Shown: in pieces, positions 7,621 to 17,434 of the stretch | Position numbering within the stretch: position 1 is the stretch's first letter | Layout of the letters: each line of letters opens with the position of its first letter | NCBI RefSeq assembly: GCF_021729145.1 | Contig: NZ_JAJSLW010000010.1 | Span: forward strand, 204,695-268,694 | Reading direction: 5' to 3' | DNA: 64,000 nt | From: Membranihabitans maritimus | Lineage (GTDB): Bacteria > Bacteroidota > Bacteroidia > Chitinophagales > Saprospiraceae | Program-made: the position numbers and the translations under genes | The notes under the pieces: model-generated | Database searches by the model: none | Seen by the model: only the letters and a program-made list of their open reading frames with translations | Told to the model about the DNA's origin: nothing

Positions 7621-8790
7621 TTAATTTCTGTTTTGAATGAATATAAAAACACCTTTTTTGTTGGCAGTTACTATATCCAGTAACCCGTCTTTATTAAGGT
7701 CTGTTACTGTAAAAATCAATCCAACCCCCGAATTATCATCAATGGGGTGGGGAATCCATTGAGGGTTTTTGCCGGGTTGGTATTCGTACCAATACACTAC
7801 AGCCGGGTCATGGCCTCCGGGATCTCCCCCGTTGTGGGCGAAGTGCCGCTTCCCCGTTATAAAATCTATGTTCCCGTCCTGGTTGATATCTTCCATTACC
7901 AGGGCGTGTGTCTGGGAAAAGGAGCTGTCGATGAGATGTTCTTCCCAGGATGTGGTCCCATTGGAGGATACGTTTTCGTGCCACCAGATACCATAATTGT
8001 GGGCAGAGGATGACAACAAGTCTTTTTGCCCGTCCTGGTTGAGATCCAGGTAATACATCTGGGCGCAATCCTGACCCAGATTTTCCGGGTGGAAAGTCCA
8101 GTTTTCCTTTGTGGGGTCGCCCGGGTTTTCCCACCATCCTTTGGTAATAATGACATCTTCGAAACCGTCATTATTCATATCCCCCATACCCAGACCGTGG
8201 GTATATTTGTGTACGCCGGGGATATTATCTTCCTTACTGATAACAAACTTTTCCCATTCTGTATCGCCTTTTTTGGCCGGAGCTTTTAACCAGATGATTT
8301 GATTCTTTACCGGGTCATTACCCAACAGGTCCGGTCTGCCGTCGCCGTCAATGTCTATCATACGGGGGGATTCATTTCCGAGGTGGTCGTGGATTTCATG
8401 CATAGTCCAATGTCCGGGTTTATTTTTCGGGTTTTCGTACCAAACGACTTCTTCCCCCGGCCATCCTACCCGGATATGGTCGATCCATCCGTCCTGGTTG
8501 ACATCCATTGAAAAATTGAGAAAGGAATTACTATACCCTTTGGTCGGTGAAAATTCCTGGCTTTCCGTAATTTCGTGCATTTCCCAGTTGGGGGCTTCGA
8601 ACCAGTGTGCCCCGGCCATCACATCGGTCAGGCCATCTTTGTTTACATCGCCTACGGCCGCACCTTCGGATATAAATCGGTCTGTAAGCCGCGTTTTGTC
8701 GAATTGTATGGAATGTTGGGCAACGGAGGGGAAGATAATGGCGGTAAGTAGGAAGGTCAATACCATTCCCCGTAAGATTATGATTTTCAT
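7621..8790 (-). CDS. Secreted FG-GAP/VCBS-repeat beta-propeller protein
   Basis: 389 residues with a signal peptide ending SVAQ. It has repeated calcium-loop motifs of the type D.N.DG..D (GDVNKDGLTDVM, DVNQDGWIDHI, DIDGDGRPDLL, DMNNDGFEDVI, DLNQDGQKDLL, DINQDGNIDFI, DLNKDGLLDIV), each followed by an aromatic W-E/W-L strand, giving roughly seven blades as in a full propeller. Such proteins bind ligands or partners at the cell surface; no enzyme motif is visible. It sits between the propeller-cytochrome and the rhamnosidase, 3 nt from each, so it is surely one transcript with them. Confidence 0.85.
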   Translation of the reverse strand: MKIIILRGMVLTFLLTAIIFPSVAQHSIQFDKTRLTDRFISEGAAVGDVNKDGLTDVMAGAHWFEAPNWEMHEITESQEFSPTKGYSNSFLNFSMDVNQDGWIDHIRVGWPGEEVVWYENPKNKPGHWTMHEIHDHLGNESPRMIDIDGDGRPDLLGNDPVKNQIIWLKAPAKKGDTEWEKFVISKEDNIPGVHKYTHGLGMGDMNNDGFEDVIITKGWWENPGDPTKENWTFHPENLGQDCAQMYYLDLNQDGQKDLLSSSAHNYGIWWHENVSSNGTTSWEEHLIDSSFSQTHALVMEDINQDGNIDFITGKRHFAHNGGDPGGHDPAVVYWYEYQPGKNPQWIPHPIDDNSGVGLIFTVTDLNKDGLLDIVTANKKGVFIFIQNRN

Positions 8791-8793
8791 ACT

Positions 8794-11700
8794 TTATTGT
8801 TTAATACTCAATAGGTAATTCATTAGTTTATTGAAATCGGCCCCGGGGATCGTATTCCTGAATTGATCGGGCATCAGGGTAGTTCCGGTAGGCACCTGTT
8901 TTTCTATATTGTTTTTATTGACTTTAAACTCCTTACCATTTATATCCGCGAATACAATGGCTTCTCCTTCTTCCCTTCGAAAAAGTCCGGTCAGGGTTTT
9001 CCCGTCTTTCATATCAATGTTGAAATTCCGGAATGATTCGGAAATATTCCGGTTGGGGTCCAATATTTTTTCAATTAAAGCATTTTTCCCCCAATTCCCG
9101 ATCCCATCCAGCTGGGGGCCGATCAGTTGGCCTTTCCCGTTAACCTGATGGCACATCATGCAGTTTTTTTCGAATATTTTTTTCCCTTCGGCAATTTCCT
9201 GTTCATTGGGTGCGAATTGTTCAATCCTTGTAGCGATTACCTGGTTGATATTTTCTATTTCATCACCGAATTTTTTCCGAAGGGCAGAAAATTGCTGTTC
9301 CTGTGTGCCGGAAATATTTTTATCTAGTTCGGATTGTACGGATTTTTCGAGCAGGATATCGATTCTTATTTTTTTATCTTCTACGGCATTAAGAAGGAGG
9401 TCAATTCCTCTCGTGTTTTTTGCCAAATGGGAGGCAATCGCAGTCTGTAATTGCCGGTTGCGGATCATGATCTGGGAAGTAAGTAGGGCCTCTGTCCCCT
9501 TTACTGCGGCACCATATATTACCGGTGTAAGGGCAGCTTTGAATTCCCCGGATTCAGAGGGTGAACGGTAGGTTGTTGCCAGGATTTGGTAGCCTTCTTC
9601 CGGACGGAGACTTTGCAGCGCTGTGGCGGCCGATATCCTAAGCTGAAGCGGGGCCCGGGAATTGTTGAATATCCCGGTTATTTTTCCGGAGAATTTATCA
9701 AGCTGGAAAGGGCCTACGTGGTTAATCGCCCAAATCCAGCTTTTCGGTATGTTATTGTCTGTGGGTTGCCATTTTTCAGGGATATTTTCCATCACGGTTT
9801 GGGTGTATTCCCGTTGCCATTTGGTAAATGCCGGTGAATGGATGCCACCCCTGGCTGCTATACCTCCTTCAATGGCCTGCAACATTTGGAATTGCGGTTC
9901 TTTTTCAAAAATAAAATCGCGTTTCATTTCATTGATGAATGCTGTAAAATCGATGGGGGATATAGACCTGGCCAGGTAATGGGCTATTTTGATTTTTTCG
10001 GTAATTCCTAATTCATAGGTATTGGATTGCTCCAGGATATACCGGGCCGCATCCTCGGAAGGGATGTCGAGCATAGCTTTGTACAATACATTGAACTGGG
10101 CTTCCAGTGGGGTGGATGCCACTATTTGTTGCATGACGGCTGGGTCCCGGAGGTTGAGTTGGATACCCAACATGGCCGTATATTTGAGGTGGGTATCTGC
10201 GTTATCGGTGTTCCGGTATAATTCTATTAACGGATCGATATGGGATGTGGACGTAAAATGGCCAAGTACTTCAGCGCTCACCCTTTTGACGTGGGGATTT
10301 TCACTATTGTTGACGGAGGCAAGCAAATGGTTTTGGTATTGGGGGCTTAGGGCAGGACGTTCTTTCAGGATCCTGATGCCGTGCACCTGTATCATTGGGT
10401 CGGGGTGGCGGAGCGCGCGGTTTATCAAATGGGAGTCCAGGCCCCCTATCCGTTGCAATACCCAAAGACCATGAATAAATGTTAACTTGTCGATTTCCAT
10501 ATTGCTTATCGATGATTCGACGGTTTCCACGGCGGCACTTCCCCATACATCCACGATCATATCTGCAGCATTCAGACGTGTTTGGAGGTTGGGTGAAGAA
10601 AGCTTTCCCAGGTAGTATTCTATGCTGGTCTCCATCAGGCTATCGGCAGGGGGTGTAGGGCCGCCTTCATAGGTTATCCGCCAGATCCGGCCGCTGTTCC
10701 GGTCCCGTCCTTCGTGGTCGAGTGGTACTTCATAATGCCCGATGATTTTGTTGTAAAAATCCGCTACATATAATGCCCCGTCCGGTCCCATTTTTACATC
10801 GACCGGGCGAAACCAGGGGTCTTTGCTGACCAATAGGGGATCTCTCTTTTGTGCAATAGGGGTAGATCCTTCAAAGATCATGGCATTCCGGTCTATCCTG
10901 CAGGTAACAACGTCGCCGGAATAAAAGCAATGTTGGTATTCTTCGGGGAAATTATTGGCGGTATATAATTCCAATCCTGCCAGTGCCGTGGAACCTAAGT
11001 TGTAATCCATCATCTCGGGGGCGAAACCGAGGGCCGGTGGTTTTTTTCCAAAATGGGGATAATTTCCCTGGGGTATGAGCTGGAAAATAGGTTTGGAGTG
11101 GCAATCGGCGGAATACAGATATCCCCATTCATCGTAAGCATAACCAAACGGGTTGACCCGTCCAAAGGTAGTTTGTTCGACCCTTTCTCCATCGGGGGAA
11201 AACCGGAATGTATTTCCTGAAGTCATAGTGATGCTATCCCCATCTGTCCCGGCAATGGTAGAAGTATTGGTGAATCCGTGGCAAGCGTGTATCCATCCGT
11301 CATATCCACGGGCCAGGTTATTGACCATGCCATGCGTATCATTATGTCCGAAAGGGCCCAACAATACTTCCGGATTGGCGTCGGCTTTTTGGTCATTATT
11401 TTCATCCCTGAAGTAATACAGATTCGGGATGCTGTAAGCGATAGCGCCATCGAGCATAGGCATTATACCGATGGGAATATTCAGGTCGGAGACAAAATCG
11501 TCTATTTGGTCTGCCCGGCCATCACCATCCGTATCTTCGAGTATCGATATTTTGTCGGCTCCCTGTCCTTTCCCGGCGGCAATGGGGTATTCGGAAGATT
11601 GGGTGACCCATAGGCGCCCCCTGTTATCGAATTCCATATTGATCGGCTTGGTAATATCGGGTTCCGAGGCGAAGAGGGTAACTTTGAAACCTTCGGGTAC

Positions 11701-11880
11701 TACAAAGCTCTTTTGTTCATCTTCCGGGGATTGGAAATCAGTGGTTCGCACATGTTGGGCATACAGGTCGGGGTCGGGTAATTCTTCTTTTTCCCCGGAT
11801 TGGCAGCCAAAGAAACACACGAAAACAAGGAATAAAATCGGATAAATTCGTCTTATCGATTTTGTAAATATTGATACCAT
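8794..11880 (-). CDS. Lipoprotein: dehydrogenase-like beta-propeller, HEAT-type repeats and c-type haem domain
   Basis: 1028 residues. Lipobox FFGC places the acylated cysteine at residue 26. Residues about 55-410 form a propeller of the 'putative membrane-bound dehydrogenase' type (PVC/Bacteroidota TIGR02604-like: FVVPEGFKVTLFASEPDI, NMEFDNRGRLWVTQSSEYP, LYVADFYNKIIGHYEVPLDHEGRDR..GRIWRI). Residues about 430-880 are helical HEAT-like repeats, and C-M-M-C-H near 906-910 with downstream GPQLDGIG.W and a distal Met is a cytochrome c domain (TIGR02603-like). The protein should pass electrons from a periplasmic oxidation to a haem. First gene of a three-gene block with the FG-GAP and GH78 genes. 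The substrate is unknown. Confidence 0.8.
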   Translation of the reverse strand: MVSIFTKSIRRIYPILFLVFVCFFGCQSGEKEELPDPDLYAQHVRTTDFQSPEDEQKSFVVPEGFKVTLFASEPDITKPINMEFDNRGRLWVTQSSEYPIAAGKGQGADKISILEDTDGDGRADQIDDFVSDLNIPIGIMPMLDGAIAYSIPNLYYFRDENNDQKADANPEVLLGPFGHNDTHGMVNNLARGYDGWIHACHGFTNTSTIAGTDGDSITMTSGNTFRFSPDGERVEQTTFGRVNPFGYAYDEWGYLYSADCHSKPIFQLIPQGNYPHFGKKPPALGFAPEMMDYNLGSTALAGLELYTANNFPEEYQHCFYSGDVVTCRIDRNAMIFEGSTPIAQKRDPLLVSKDPWFRPVDVKMGPDGALYVADFYNKIIGHYEVPLDHEGRDRNSGRIWRITYEGGPTPPADSLMETSIEYYLGKLSSPNLQTRLNAADMIVDVWGSAAVETVESSISNMEIDKLTFIHGLWVLQRIGGLDSHLINRALRHPDPMIQVHGIRILKERPALSPQYQNHLLASVNNSENPHVKRVSAEVLGHFTSTSHIDPLIELYRNTDNADTHLKYTAMLGIQLNLRDPAVMQQIVASTPLEAQFNVLYKAMLDIPSEDAARYILEQSNTYELGITEKIKIAHYLARSISPIDFTAFINEMKRDFIFEKEPQFQMLQAIEGGIAARGGIHSPAFTKWQREYTQTVMENIPEKWQPTDNNIPKSWIWAINHVGPFQLDKFSGKITGIFNNSRAPLQLRISAATALQSLRPEEGYQILATTYRSPSESGEFKAALTPVIYGAAVKGTEALLTSQIMIRNRQLQTAIASHLAKNTRGIDLLLNAVEDKKIRIDILLEKSVQSELDKNISGTQEQQFSALRKKFGDEIENINQVIATRIEQFAPNEQEIAEGKKIFEKNCMMCHQVNGKGQLIGPQLDGIGNWGKNALIEKILDPNRNISESFRNFNIDMKDGKTLTGLFRREEGEAIVFADINGKEFKVNKNNIEKQVPTGTTLMPDQFRNTIPGADFNKLMNYLLSIKQ

Positions 11881-11973
11881 TAGGTGATTGATTTAATTGT
11901 ACATGAATTACAGCGACGGAATGTCAAGTTTTTTCGGGTCTTGTATTGTATCAAAAAAAGAGAGTACTATGAT

Positions 11974-12197
11974 TCATTCTTTTTCAATTTTGTAAATCAA
12001 AAAGTAATATAATATAACCTGAATCCGGATATTTTCAAGTTGTGTTGGTTTTCCAATATAAGGGGTTAATAGAAGTAATTTTTCATTCTTCTTTACCAGC
12101 TCGACAATCTTTTTACTATATGGAAACGATTTATTTCTTGTATTCCAATAGGTGTAAGTACTGAAGTGAGTTCTTTTTGGGCCCTCGGTGACCCCAT
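11974..12197 (-). pseudogene. RelE/ParE-type toxin, frameshifted
   Basis: The antitoxin stop and an ATG overlap as TAATG at 12199-12195. From that ATG the frame reads MGSPRAQKELTSVLT, the normal ParE N-terminus, then closes out of register. The remainder, YWNTRNKSFPYSKKIVEL..PYIGKPTQLENIRIQVILYYFLIYKIE, is in another frame. Two extra bases at 12151-12152 (or one lost) separate the halves. An uninterrupted frame from an ATG at 12207 gives 77 residues but with a nonsense N-terminus. The family call is firm; whether the toxin is dead depends on the sequence being correct. Confidence 0.7.
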
Positions 12198-12436
12198 TAT
12201 TCTCCATCCAGCCATTGGTAAATATCTTTCCAAAATTGTTCGTTACTTTTGAATTCTCCTTTTTTTACTTGCTCTTCAGATTCCTGTATAGCATCAATCA
12301 TTTCATCAGTTAAAAGTATTTCTTCCTTTGCAGAATCATGTAATTGCAAGAGGGGTTGGATTTGCTGTACGAGGTTTTCATCCTGTAGATGAATTATTTG
12401 ATCAATTATATTAATCTTAATATCTGTCGTTGTCAT
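12197..12436 (-). CDS. Antitoxin of ParE/RelE-type module
   Basis: 79 residues: MTTTDIKINIIDQIIHLQDENLVQQIQPLL at the start, an acidic mid-section, and a C-terminus rich in E, K and W (EQFWKDIYQWLDGE). The pattern of an N-terminal dimerisation helix-pair and a tail ending near the toxin ATG is that of short Bacteroidota antitoxins paired with ParE-like toxins. The stop codon overlaps the toxin start. The gene itself looks intact although its partner is frameshifted. DNA-binding class is not evident. Confidence 0.65.
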   Translation of the reverse strand: MTTTDIKINIIDQIIHLQDENLVQQIQPLLQLHDSAKEEILLTDEMIDAIQESEEQVKKGEFKSNEQFWKDIYQWLDGE

Positions 12437-12531
12437 GACATTTTATTTTGACCTAATATAAGGTTTTTATAAAAAATCAAACCGGGATTTGCTGTAAAAT
12501 TCAAACCCCTGTTATACACAGCACGATTGAT

Positions 12532-12655
12532 TTTGACCGGTTTCTATGTGTGAAAATGGCCGCTCTCTTCATCGAAAATACGCGCCATAACCCGCTATGG
12601 CTGTGTTTTTCTTTTTGATATCGATCATTTTCACTTACATATCGAACCGGTCAAA
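12532..12655. repeat. Structured element with 11-bp perfect terminal inverted repeats
   Basis: TTTGACCGGTT (12532-12542) and AACCGGTCAAA (12645-12655) are exact reverse complements. The pairing continues inward with ATGT and GAAAATG on both arms, and the centre carries a second stem, GCCATA/TATGGC around six bases. The whole folds as a long two-storey hairpin in the gap between the antitoxin and the Gfo/Idh gene. It could be a small non-autonomous element or a structured RNA or operator; no target-site duplication is obvious. Confidence 0.55.
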
Positions 12656-12710
12656 CCAAAACGTCCCGGGTATATCATCAATATCCTAGCTTCCCGTAAA
12701 GGTGTTTTAC

Positions 12711-13859
12711 CTACTTTACGTCTTCCCAACTTCTGCTTTTTGCAGATTTCAATACCGCGTTGCAGACTTTTTCAGTTTCCAATGCGTCTTTAAAGGTTGG
12801 TCCGGCGGCTTCTTCCCCTTCTTCCAGGCTTTTGAAAAAATCGGCTGCCTGGTGGATAAAGGAATGTTCGTAACCGATGTTGGTACCGGGGATCCACCAT
12901 CGGTCCATATAGGGTTGATCTCCGTCACTGACATGGATAGAACGCCATCCCCGAACTACGGATTCATCGCTGTGGTCGAAATATTCCAACCTGTGCATAT
13001 CGTGCAGGTCCCAGCGGATGGAAGCGTGTTCTCCGTTAATTTCAAAAGTATATAAGGCTTTGTGTCCACGGGCGTATCTCGTAGCTTCGAACAGGCCGAG
13101 GGAGCCGTTGGAAAAATGGCAATGGAAAATACTGGCATCATCAATCCCTACTTTTTGTACTTCCCCCGAATCCTGGTGTACCCGTTCTTTTACAAAGGTT
13201 TCGGTAACGGCGGACACATCTTTGATACCCCCATTGATCCAAATAGCGGTATCTATACAGTGTGCCAGCAAGTCACCGGTCACCCCGGATCCGGCTGCAT
13301 CAACGTCCAGCCTCCAAAGGGCATCGCCACCCTGGGGCAGTTCGGGACTTATCGTCCAATCCTGCAAGAAATTCGCGCGGTAATGGAAAATTTTACCCAG
13401 TTTACCGGAGTCTACAATTTGTTTTGCCAATGTAACAGCTGGAACTCTCCTGTAGTTGTACCATACGGTATTGGGAACGCCGGATTTGTCTACTACCTCT
13501 ACCATTTTTTTTGCTTCTTCAAAATCACTGGATAGCGGTTTTTCGCAGAGAATTATTTTTCCGGCTTCTGCTGCTGCAATGGCTATTTCAGCGTGCATAT
13601 TATTGGGTGTACATATATCTATAGCATCTATGTCATCGCGTTCTACTACTTTCTTCCAATCCGTTTCATAGGAATTAAATCCCCACGTCTCGGCAAATTC
13701 TTTTACCTTTTCTTCGTTTCGCGAACATACGGTTTGGAGGACGGGACGATATTCGAGATCGGGGAAAAAATTACCAATTCTACTGTATGCATTGGCGTGC
13801 ATTTTCCCCATCAAACCTCGTCCGATTAGACCAATTCTGATTTCTTTTTTTTCTCCCAT
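12711..13859 (-). CDS. Gfo/Idh/MocA-family NAD(P)-dependent oxidoreductase
   Basis: 382 residues. The N-terminal Rossmann fold carries [17 protein letters not shown] (residues about 9-25), with [15 protein letters not shown] and the family's LCEKPLS (catalytic-site lysine in EKP, near 106). The C-terminal alpha/beta dimerisation domain has [18 protein letters not shown] with the conserved G..DL..H.ID. No signal peptide, so cytoplasmic. Such enzymes oxidise or reduce sugar hydroxyls and keto groups with bound or free nicotinamide cofactor. Its neighbours (sugar isomerase, cupin, DUF4432, DUF1080) suggest a keto-sugar intermediate. The exact substrate is not readable. Confidence 0.9.
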   Translation of the reverse strand: MGEKKEIRIGLIGRGLMGKMHANAYSRIGNFFPDLEYRPVLQTVCSRNEEKVKEFAETWGFNSYETDWKKVVERDDIDAIDICTPNNMHAEIAIAAAEAGKIILCEKPLSSDFEEAKKMVEVVDKSGVPNTVWYNYRRVPAVTLAKQIVDSGKLGKIFHYRANFLQDWTISPELPQGGDALWRLDVDAAGSGVTGDLLAHCIDTAIWINGGIKDVSAVTETFVKERVHQDSGEVQKVGIDDASIFHCHFSNGSLGLFEATRYARGHKALYTFEINGEHASIRWDLHDMHRLEYFDHSDESVVRGWRSIHVSDGDQPYMDRWWIPGTNIGYEHSFIHQAADFFKSLEEGEEAAGPTFKDALETEKVCNAVLKSAKSRSWEDVK

Positions 13860-13904
13860 TATATTTGATTTTTAATTTTTAAAATAAAGCTACGAGTTGT
13901 GCGC

Positions 13905-13985
13905 TTGCCCCTCTCGATGGTTATCGGGATCGGGATCGGGATTGCGAACCTCCGGACTCCCGACTTCTGTCTTCCGACTTCCTTA
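13905..13985. repeat. Short GC-rich intergenic repeat tract
   Basis: The gap between the isomerase and oxidoreductase genes contains a tandem ATCGGG/GGGATC run (three copies around 13924-13944) followed by two near-identical units, CCCGACTTCTG and TTCCGACTTCC. This differs in base composition from the surrounding AT-rich gaps. Similar short tracts scattered between genes are common in some Bacteroidota genomes; the function is unknown. Confidence 0.4.
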
Positions 13986-15023
13986 TTCCTGCCACCCGTG
14001 TTGTTCCCTTACCTGGATCATCGATCTCAGGATATCATTCCATGTTTTTTGATCATTCATTACACTGTTGTCGAACATACAACCGTCCCAACAAATGTGA
14101 TTGAATTTTTTTGTAAGTGTACCGTCTTCATTGCGCAACCAATAGCCTGCATCCCGGGGGATATTGAGTTTGCCATTGGGATCTGTAGCCAGGCAATGCC
14201 TTCCGGTCTTATCATGAGAGCCCGAACCAAAAACGGTGCCGTCGTTTTGGGCTACGTGAAAATCAATAGTCCAGGGCCGGAGGGCGTTGGTAAGTGTGAC
14301 GAGTCCCTGTTTGAAGGTTTCTTCGTCGCTCCAGTCAAAATCTTCCGGAAGGATCCGGTCTTGCGGCCGGTTATATCCCAGGAGGTACAAAAGGGTATGG
14401 GCCATGTCTGCCTGAAATCCGATATTGGGTCTGTCCACTTCTGCAAGGGTGTCTACCATGGTTTTCCAGGATTGCATACCGCCCCAGCAAATTTCTCCTT
14501 CTGCGGCGAGGTCTTCGCCATAGTCTGCTGCTACATCGCAAGCTTCCCTGAAGGTCTGGGCAATTAATTTGGTATTGGCCACGGGGTCTTTTTCCCATGT
14601 TCCGGGGTCAGTAGCGGAATCGATGCGGATAATTCCATTGGGCCGTACGCCGTATTCCCGCAATTTTTGGGCAAAATGAGCGGCATTTTTTACTTGTTCA
14701 ACAAATTTTTTCCGGTCCTCTTTGCTTCCCATGGCAGAACCGCCGTCGGGGGGCCATATCGGGGCAACTACCGACCCCACTTCGAGATTCAAGTCGGTTA
14801 CTTTTTCCGCAAATCTTTTTATGCCTTCTTCCGAATTGTACGGTGCGAAATGAGCGTCAAAAAGCCCGATATCTATTCCATCAAATTTCTGGCCATCCAC
14901 TTCGGCATTTGCCGTCATCTCCAGCATGGTGTCTAATGGAATAATGGGTTGGGAATCAGGCCCTTTTCCTACGAGACCGGGCCATGTAGCATTGTGTAAT
15001 TTTGGAAAATTATTTTTACTCAT
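13983..15023 (-). CDS. Sugar phosphate isomerase/epimerase-like TIM-barrel protein
   Basis: About 346 residues from the chosen ATG at 15023 ([21 protein letters not shown]); a longer frame to 15065 adds an unconserved basic tail. The protein has the xylose-isomerase-like barrel (AP_endonuc_2 type): [16 protein letters not shown], an E in [10 protein letters not shown], the D/H pair in [13 protein letters not shown], and [24 protein letters not shown], which supply the metal ligands (E, D, H, E/D). No signal peptide. Family members isomerise or epimerise sugars and keto-glycosides. Adjacent to a Gfo/Idh oxidoreductase and a cupin, it probably handles a keto-sugar in the same pathway. Confidence 0.8.
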   Translation of the reverse strand: MSKNNFPKLHNATWPGLVGKGPDSQPIIPLDTMLEMTANAEVDGQKFDGIDIGLFDAHFAPYNSEEGIKRFAEKVTDLNLEVGSVVAPIWPPDGGSAMGSKEDRKKFVEQVKNAAHFAQKLREYGVRPNGIIRIDSATDPGTWEKDPVANTKLIAQTFREACDVAADYGEDLAAEGEICWGGMQSWKTMVDTLAEVDRPNIGFQADMAHTLLYLLGYNRPQDRILPEDFDWSDEETFKQGLVTLTNALRPWTIDFHVAQNDGTVFGSGSHDKTGRHCLATDPNGKLNIPRDAGYWLRNEDGTLTKKFNHICWDGCMFDNSVMNDQKTWNDILRSMIQVREQHGWQE

Positions 15024-15085
15024 TATTTTTCTTTTTTTAGTTAAAAAATTATCCGACAATCTCATAGGGCCGGTATCATATCCAG

Positions 15086-16306
15086 TTATATGTCTAATTT
15101 CAAATCCGGGTTCCCGGGGCCAAAATGTTTCAACATTACGATCGGGTCCGAACTAGAATGATTAACTATTTTCACGCCTTCTTTTGCGGCATCTTCAGAA
15201 ACGAAATATTCGTCATTCGTTAATTGACCGTATCGTATCAAAGAGGGGGTCTCTATATCCCAAACGCCCATCTTTCCATGACCTTGCATCATAATCATCC
15301 CGTAGGCTGCATTGTCTTTTATTACTACCGTCTCTCCCGGGTTGACCGTTAATTCTTTGGCACTAAATGCATCCGACCTATAACAGATCCATTTTTCAGT
15401 ATACCCTTCCGATTGCATTTCTTCAGTGGGTTTAACGGGTATAGGTCGCATAAAGCGGGTTTCCAATAAATTGGGATTGACATTGAGGTCCCAGTCGATT
15501 ACTTCCATTAGGTGATCAAAATCACCCATTTTCTCTTCCGGTGTATCTTTCCAGAGCAGTTCTTCGGGGATGACAGCTTCATTGACCAGTGACTGGTACA
15601 TGGCAAAAACATCCGATGCCGTCTGTGGCTCATATGTACACAAACTACCGGGGGCATGCAGCATGCCCGGAGGTACATCCCATCCTGTGCCGGGATATAG
15701 CGGAAATGCCTGTGAATAGCTGGTTATTTTATTGTCTCCTTTTGTAAAATTTTTAAGACACTCCAGGATTTCATCTTTTGTAGTTCCCGGGGCGATTCCA
15801 AAAAAGGTGTACGGGAAATCACCCCCGTGGTTGTTGACCTGGGGAGGGAAGTAATAGGCTTCTGGCTTTCCCTTTTGTCCTGTCAGGGCGGCGTGTTTGT
15901 CCCTGTGGTGGATATGGTGGGGTAGTGGGCCCATATTGTCGAAAAATTTGGAGTACATCGGCCAACTTTTATATTCATCCCACAACCGGTCACCTATGAT
16001 GTCGCCCTTGAGTTCATCTACAGCATCTTTTAGCGTTACGCGTTCTTCATGCGATCCATCATTAAAGACAATAAAACTCAATCCTTCGTGATCTCCTGTC
16101 AGTGGACCATTCTCCGCCGGAGTAGTAGAGGAAAACCAACGTTCATCTATTCCACCCCTTTCGCCTCCCAGGATATAATAATCGTCGGGATGGAGTTTGA
16201 TTCTTCTTCCCGGAACGCAAAAGGATCGCGGTACCCAATTAGGGGCCAGACGGACGATCCCCTGTCCCTGATCCATGGCTTTTTTTGCTGTATTGTGTTT
16301 GCTCAT
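15086..16306 (-). CDS. Cupin-fold protein, sugar-isomerase-like
   Basis: 406 residues, no signal peptide. Two cupin-like segments are apparent: the first with the histidine cluster [13 protein letters not shown] (about 130-142) and [10 protein letters not shown] (about 218-227), the second near 320-390 ([15 protein letters not shown]). The layout is like type-I mannose-6-phosphate isomerases and related metal-dependent sugar isomerases, although overall similarity is loose. Another possibility is a ring-opening or other metal oxygenase-type cupin. It lies between the DUF4432 gene (16 nt) and the TIM-barrel isomerase gene, consistent with a catabolic operon. Confidence 0.6.
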   Translation of the reverse strand: MSKHNTAKKAMDQGQGIVRLAPNWVPRSFCVPGRRIKLHPDDYYILGGERGGIDERWFSSTTPAENGPLTGDHEGLSFIVFNDGSHEERVTLKDAVDELKGDIIGDRLWDEYKSWPMYSKFFDNMGPLPHHIHHRDKHAALTGQKGKPEAYYFPPQVNNHGGDFPYTFFGIAPGTTKDEILECLKNFTKGDNKITSYSQAFPLYPGTGWDVPPGMLHAPGSLCTYEPQTASDVFAMYQSLVNEAVIPEELLWKDTPEEKMGDFDHLMEVIDWDLNVNPNLLETRFMRPIPVKPTEEMQSEGYTEKWICYRSDAFSAKELTVNPGETVVIKDNAAYGMIMMQGHGKMGVWDIETPSLIRYGQLTNDEYFVSEDAAKEGVKIVNHSSSDPIVMLKHFGPGNPDLKLDI

Positions 16307-16322
16307 TACGTGATATATTAAT

Positions 16323-17396
16323 TTATGCTTTAGTAAATTTTTGAATTGATTCCGAGTCTGTAAGTATAGAAAGTTCTATTTCATAGGCGCTGGATTCCCC
16401 GGGTCCAAGCATTCGTAAACTCCCTTCATTTTTTGCTTTTCCCTGACCGATAGGATGATTGGTTCCGGGTTCCAGTCCCAGTACATATTCGCGTTTTCCC
16501 CAGTGTTGCCAATTCGTCAGTGCAGGGAGTTGGGACTTCTTAGTCTGTAAGGTAACCGCCAATTCCAATGAGGGATTGTATAATCCACATGTATAATGGC
16601 CATTGTTATTTGCTTGAGGATCTATAAAACCAGCGGCTTCCCCATACCCCGAATGTTCTTCGAGAACCGGTTGGCATTTCTTGAAATCGTGGTCTTTGTT
16701 AAAGATCTTGTTATCCAGTTCACCGCCTCGGGATTTCCAATCCCCATCCCAAATAATTTCAGTCCCTTCGTCCACTAACGGCCAACCGAAATTAAAGTGG
16801 TAAAGTAACATATGCGGGGTTGGCATATTCCCGATGTTCCTGACAGTATCCCTGATTTTAATTACAGGAGAAAATAATGTACCCGAAATGGTCCTTTTTA
16901 ATTCCAAATGAGGTCCAAAGACCCGGGTTTGCTTTATGCGGGCCGTTATGCTCATTTCATTATTTCCGTTGACCAGGTCCGGTTGGATAATTGATTCTAT
17001 CTCTGCGGGTACGTTGCTGATTTCTCCATGCAGGCCACGCGTTCCGTTTTTATCATTTTCAGGCCCCCCGACGTGGGATAAACCACAAGTGGTCATAAGG
17101 CCCCCTCCGAAATTTTTGAGCCAATCTATTCCTTTATCTGCAAACGGCTGTGCGGGGGCTGTTCCCTGGTTACTAATCCAGGCCAGGCTATGCCGATTGA
17201 AAAAGGCTTCGGTAATATCCATTGAGCGGTCCAAAGCCAATTTAAAGCGAAAACCACTACCGGTGTTGAACCAGGCAATTCGGGAGCCTCTGCCATGCCC
17301 ATTATCTAAGACAGATGTTTCTATTCCCCCTGCCTGAGAAATATTTGAAACTTTATCTCTCCAGTTTTTCGCTGTCGTGTTTTCAAAATTACCCAT
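16323..17396 (-). CDS. DUF4432 aldose-1-epimerase-like protein
   Basis: 357 residues with the galactose-mutarotase-like beta-sandwich: LDRSMDITEAFFNRHSLAWISNQG near 55-78, GGLMTTCGLSHVGG (about 96-110) with the catalytic-type histidine region, a central HMLLYHFNFGWPLVDEG with conserved H and N, and a late LGLEPGTNHP where the glutamate would be the general base. DUF4432 proteins sit in sugar-catabolic clusters and are presumed to convert anomers of unusual sugars. It has no signal peptide. The fold call is firm; the substrate is not known. Confidence 0.8.
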   Translation of the reverse strand: MGNFENTTAKNWRDKVSNISQAGGIETSVLDNGHGRGSRIAWFNTGSGFRFKLALDRSMDITEAFFNRHSLAWISNQGTAPAQPFADKGIDWLKNFGGGLMTTCGLSHVGGPENDKNGTRGLHGEISNVPAEIESIIQPDLVNGNNEMSITARIKQTRVFGPHLELKRTISGTLFSPVIKIRDTVRNIGNMPTPHMLLYHFNFGWPLVDEGTEIIWDGDWKSRGGELDNKIFNKDHDFKKCQPVLEEHSGYGEAAGFIDPQANNNGHYTCGLYNPSLELAVTLQTKKSQLPALTNWQHWGKREYVLGLEPGTNHPIGQGKAKNEGSLRMLGPGESSAYEIELSILTDSESIQKFTKA

Positions 17397-17434
17397 TCCA
17401 TTATTGCATTTAACCGAATTCCTATCCCGGTGTA

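Noticed and set aside
8351..11845. Frames antisense to the FG-GAP and propeller-cytochrome genes
   Set aside because: Shadows of the real genes; low-complexity translations such as many Ser/Pro/Arg runs.
12532..12655. Reading the inverted repeat as an insertion sequence
   Set aside because: Too short for a transposase and no target-site duplication; kept as a structured element instead.
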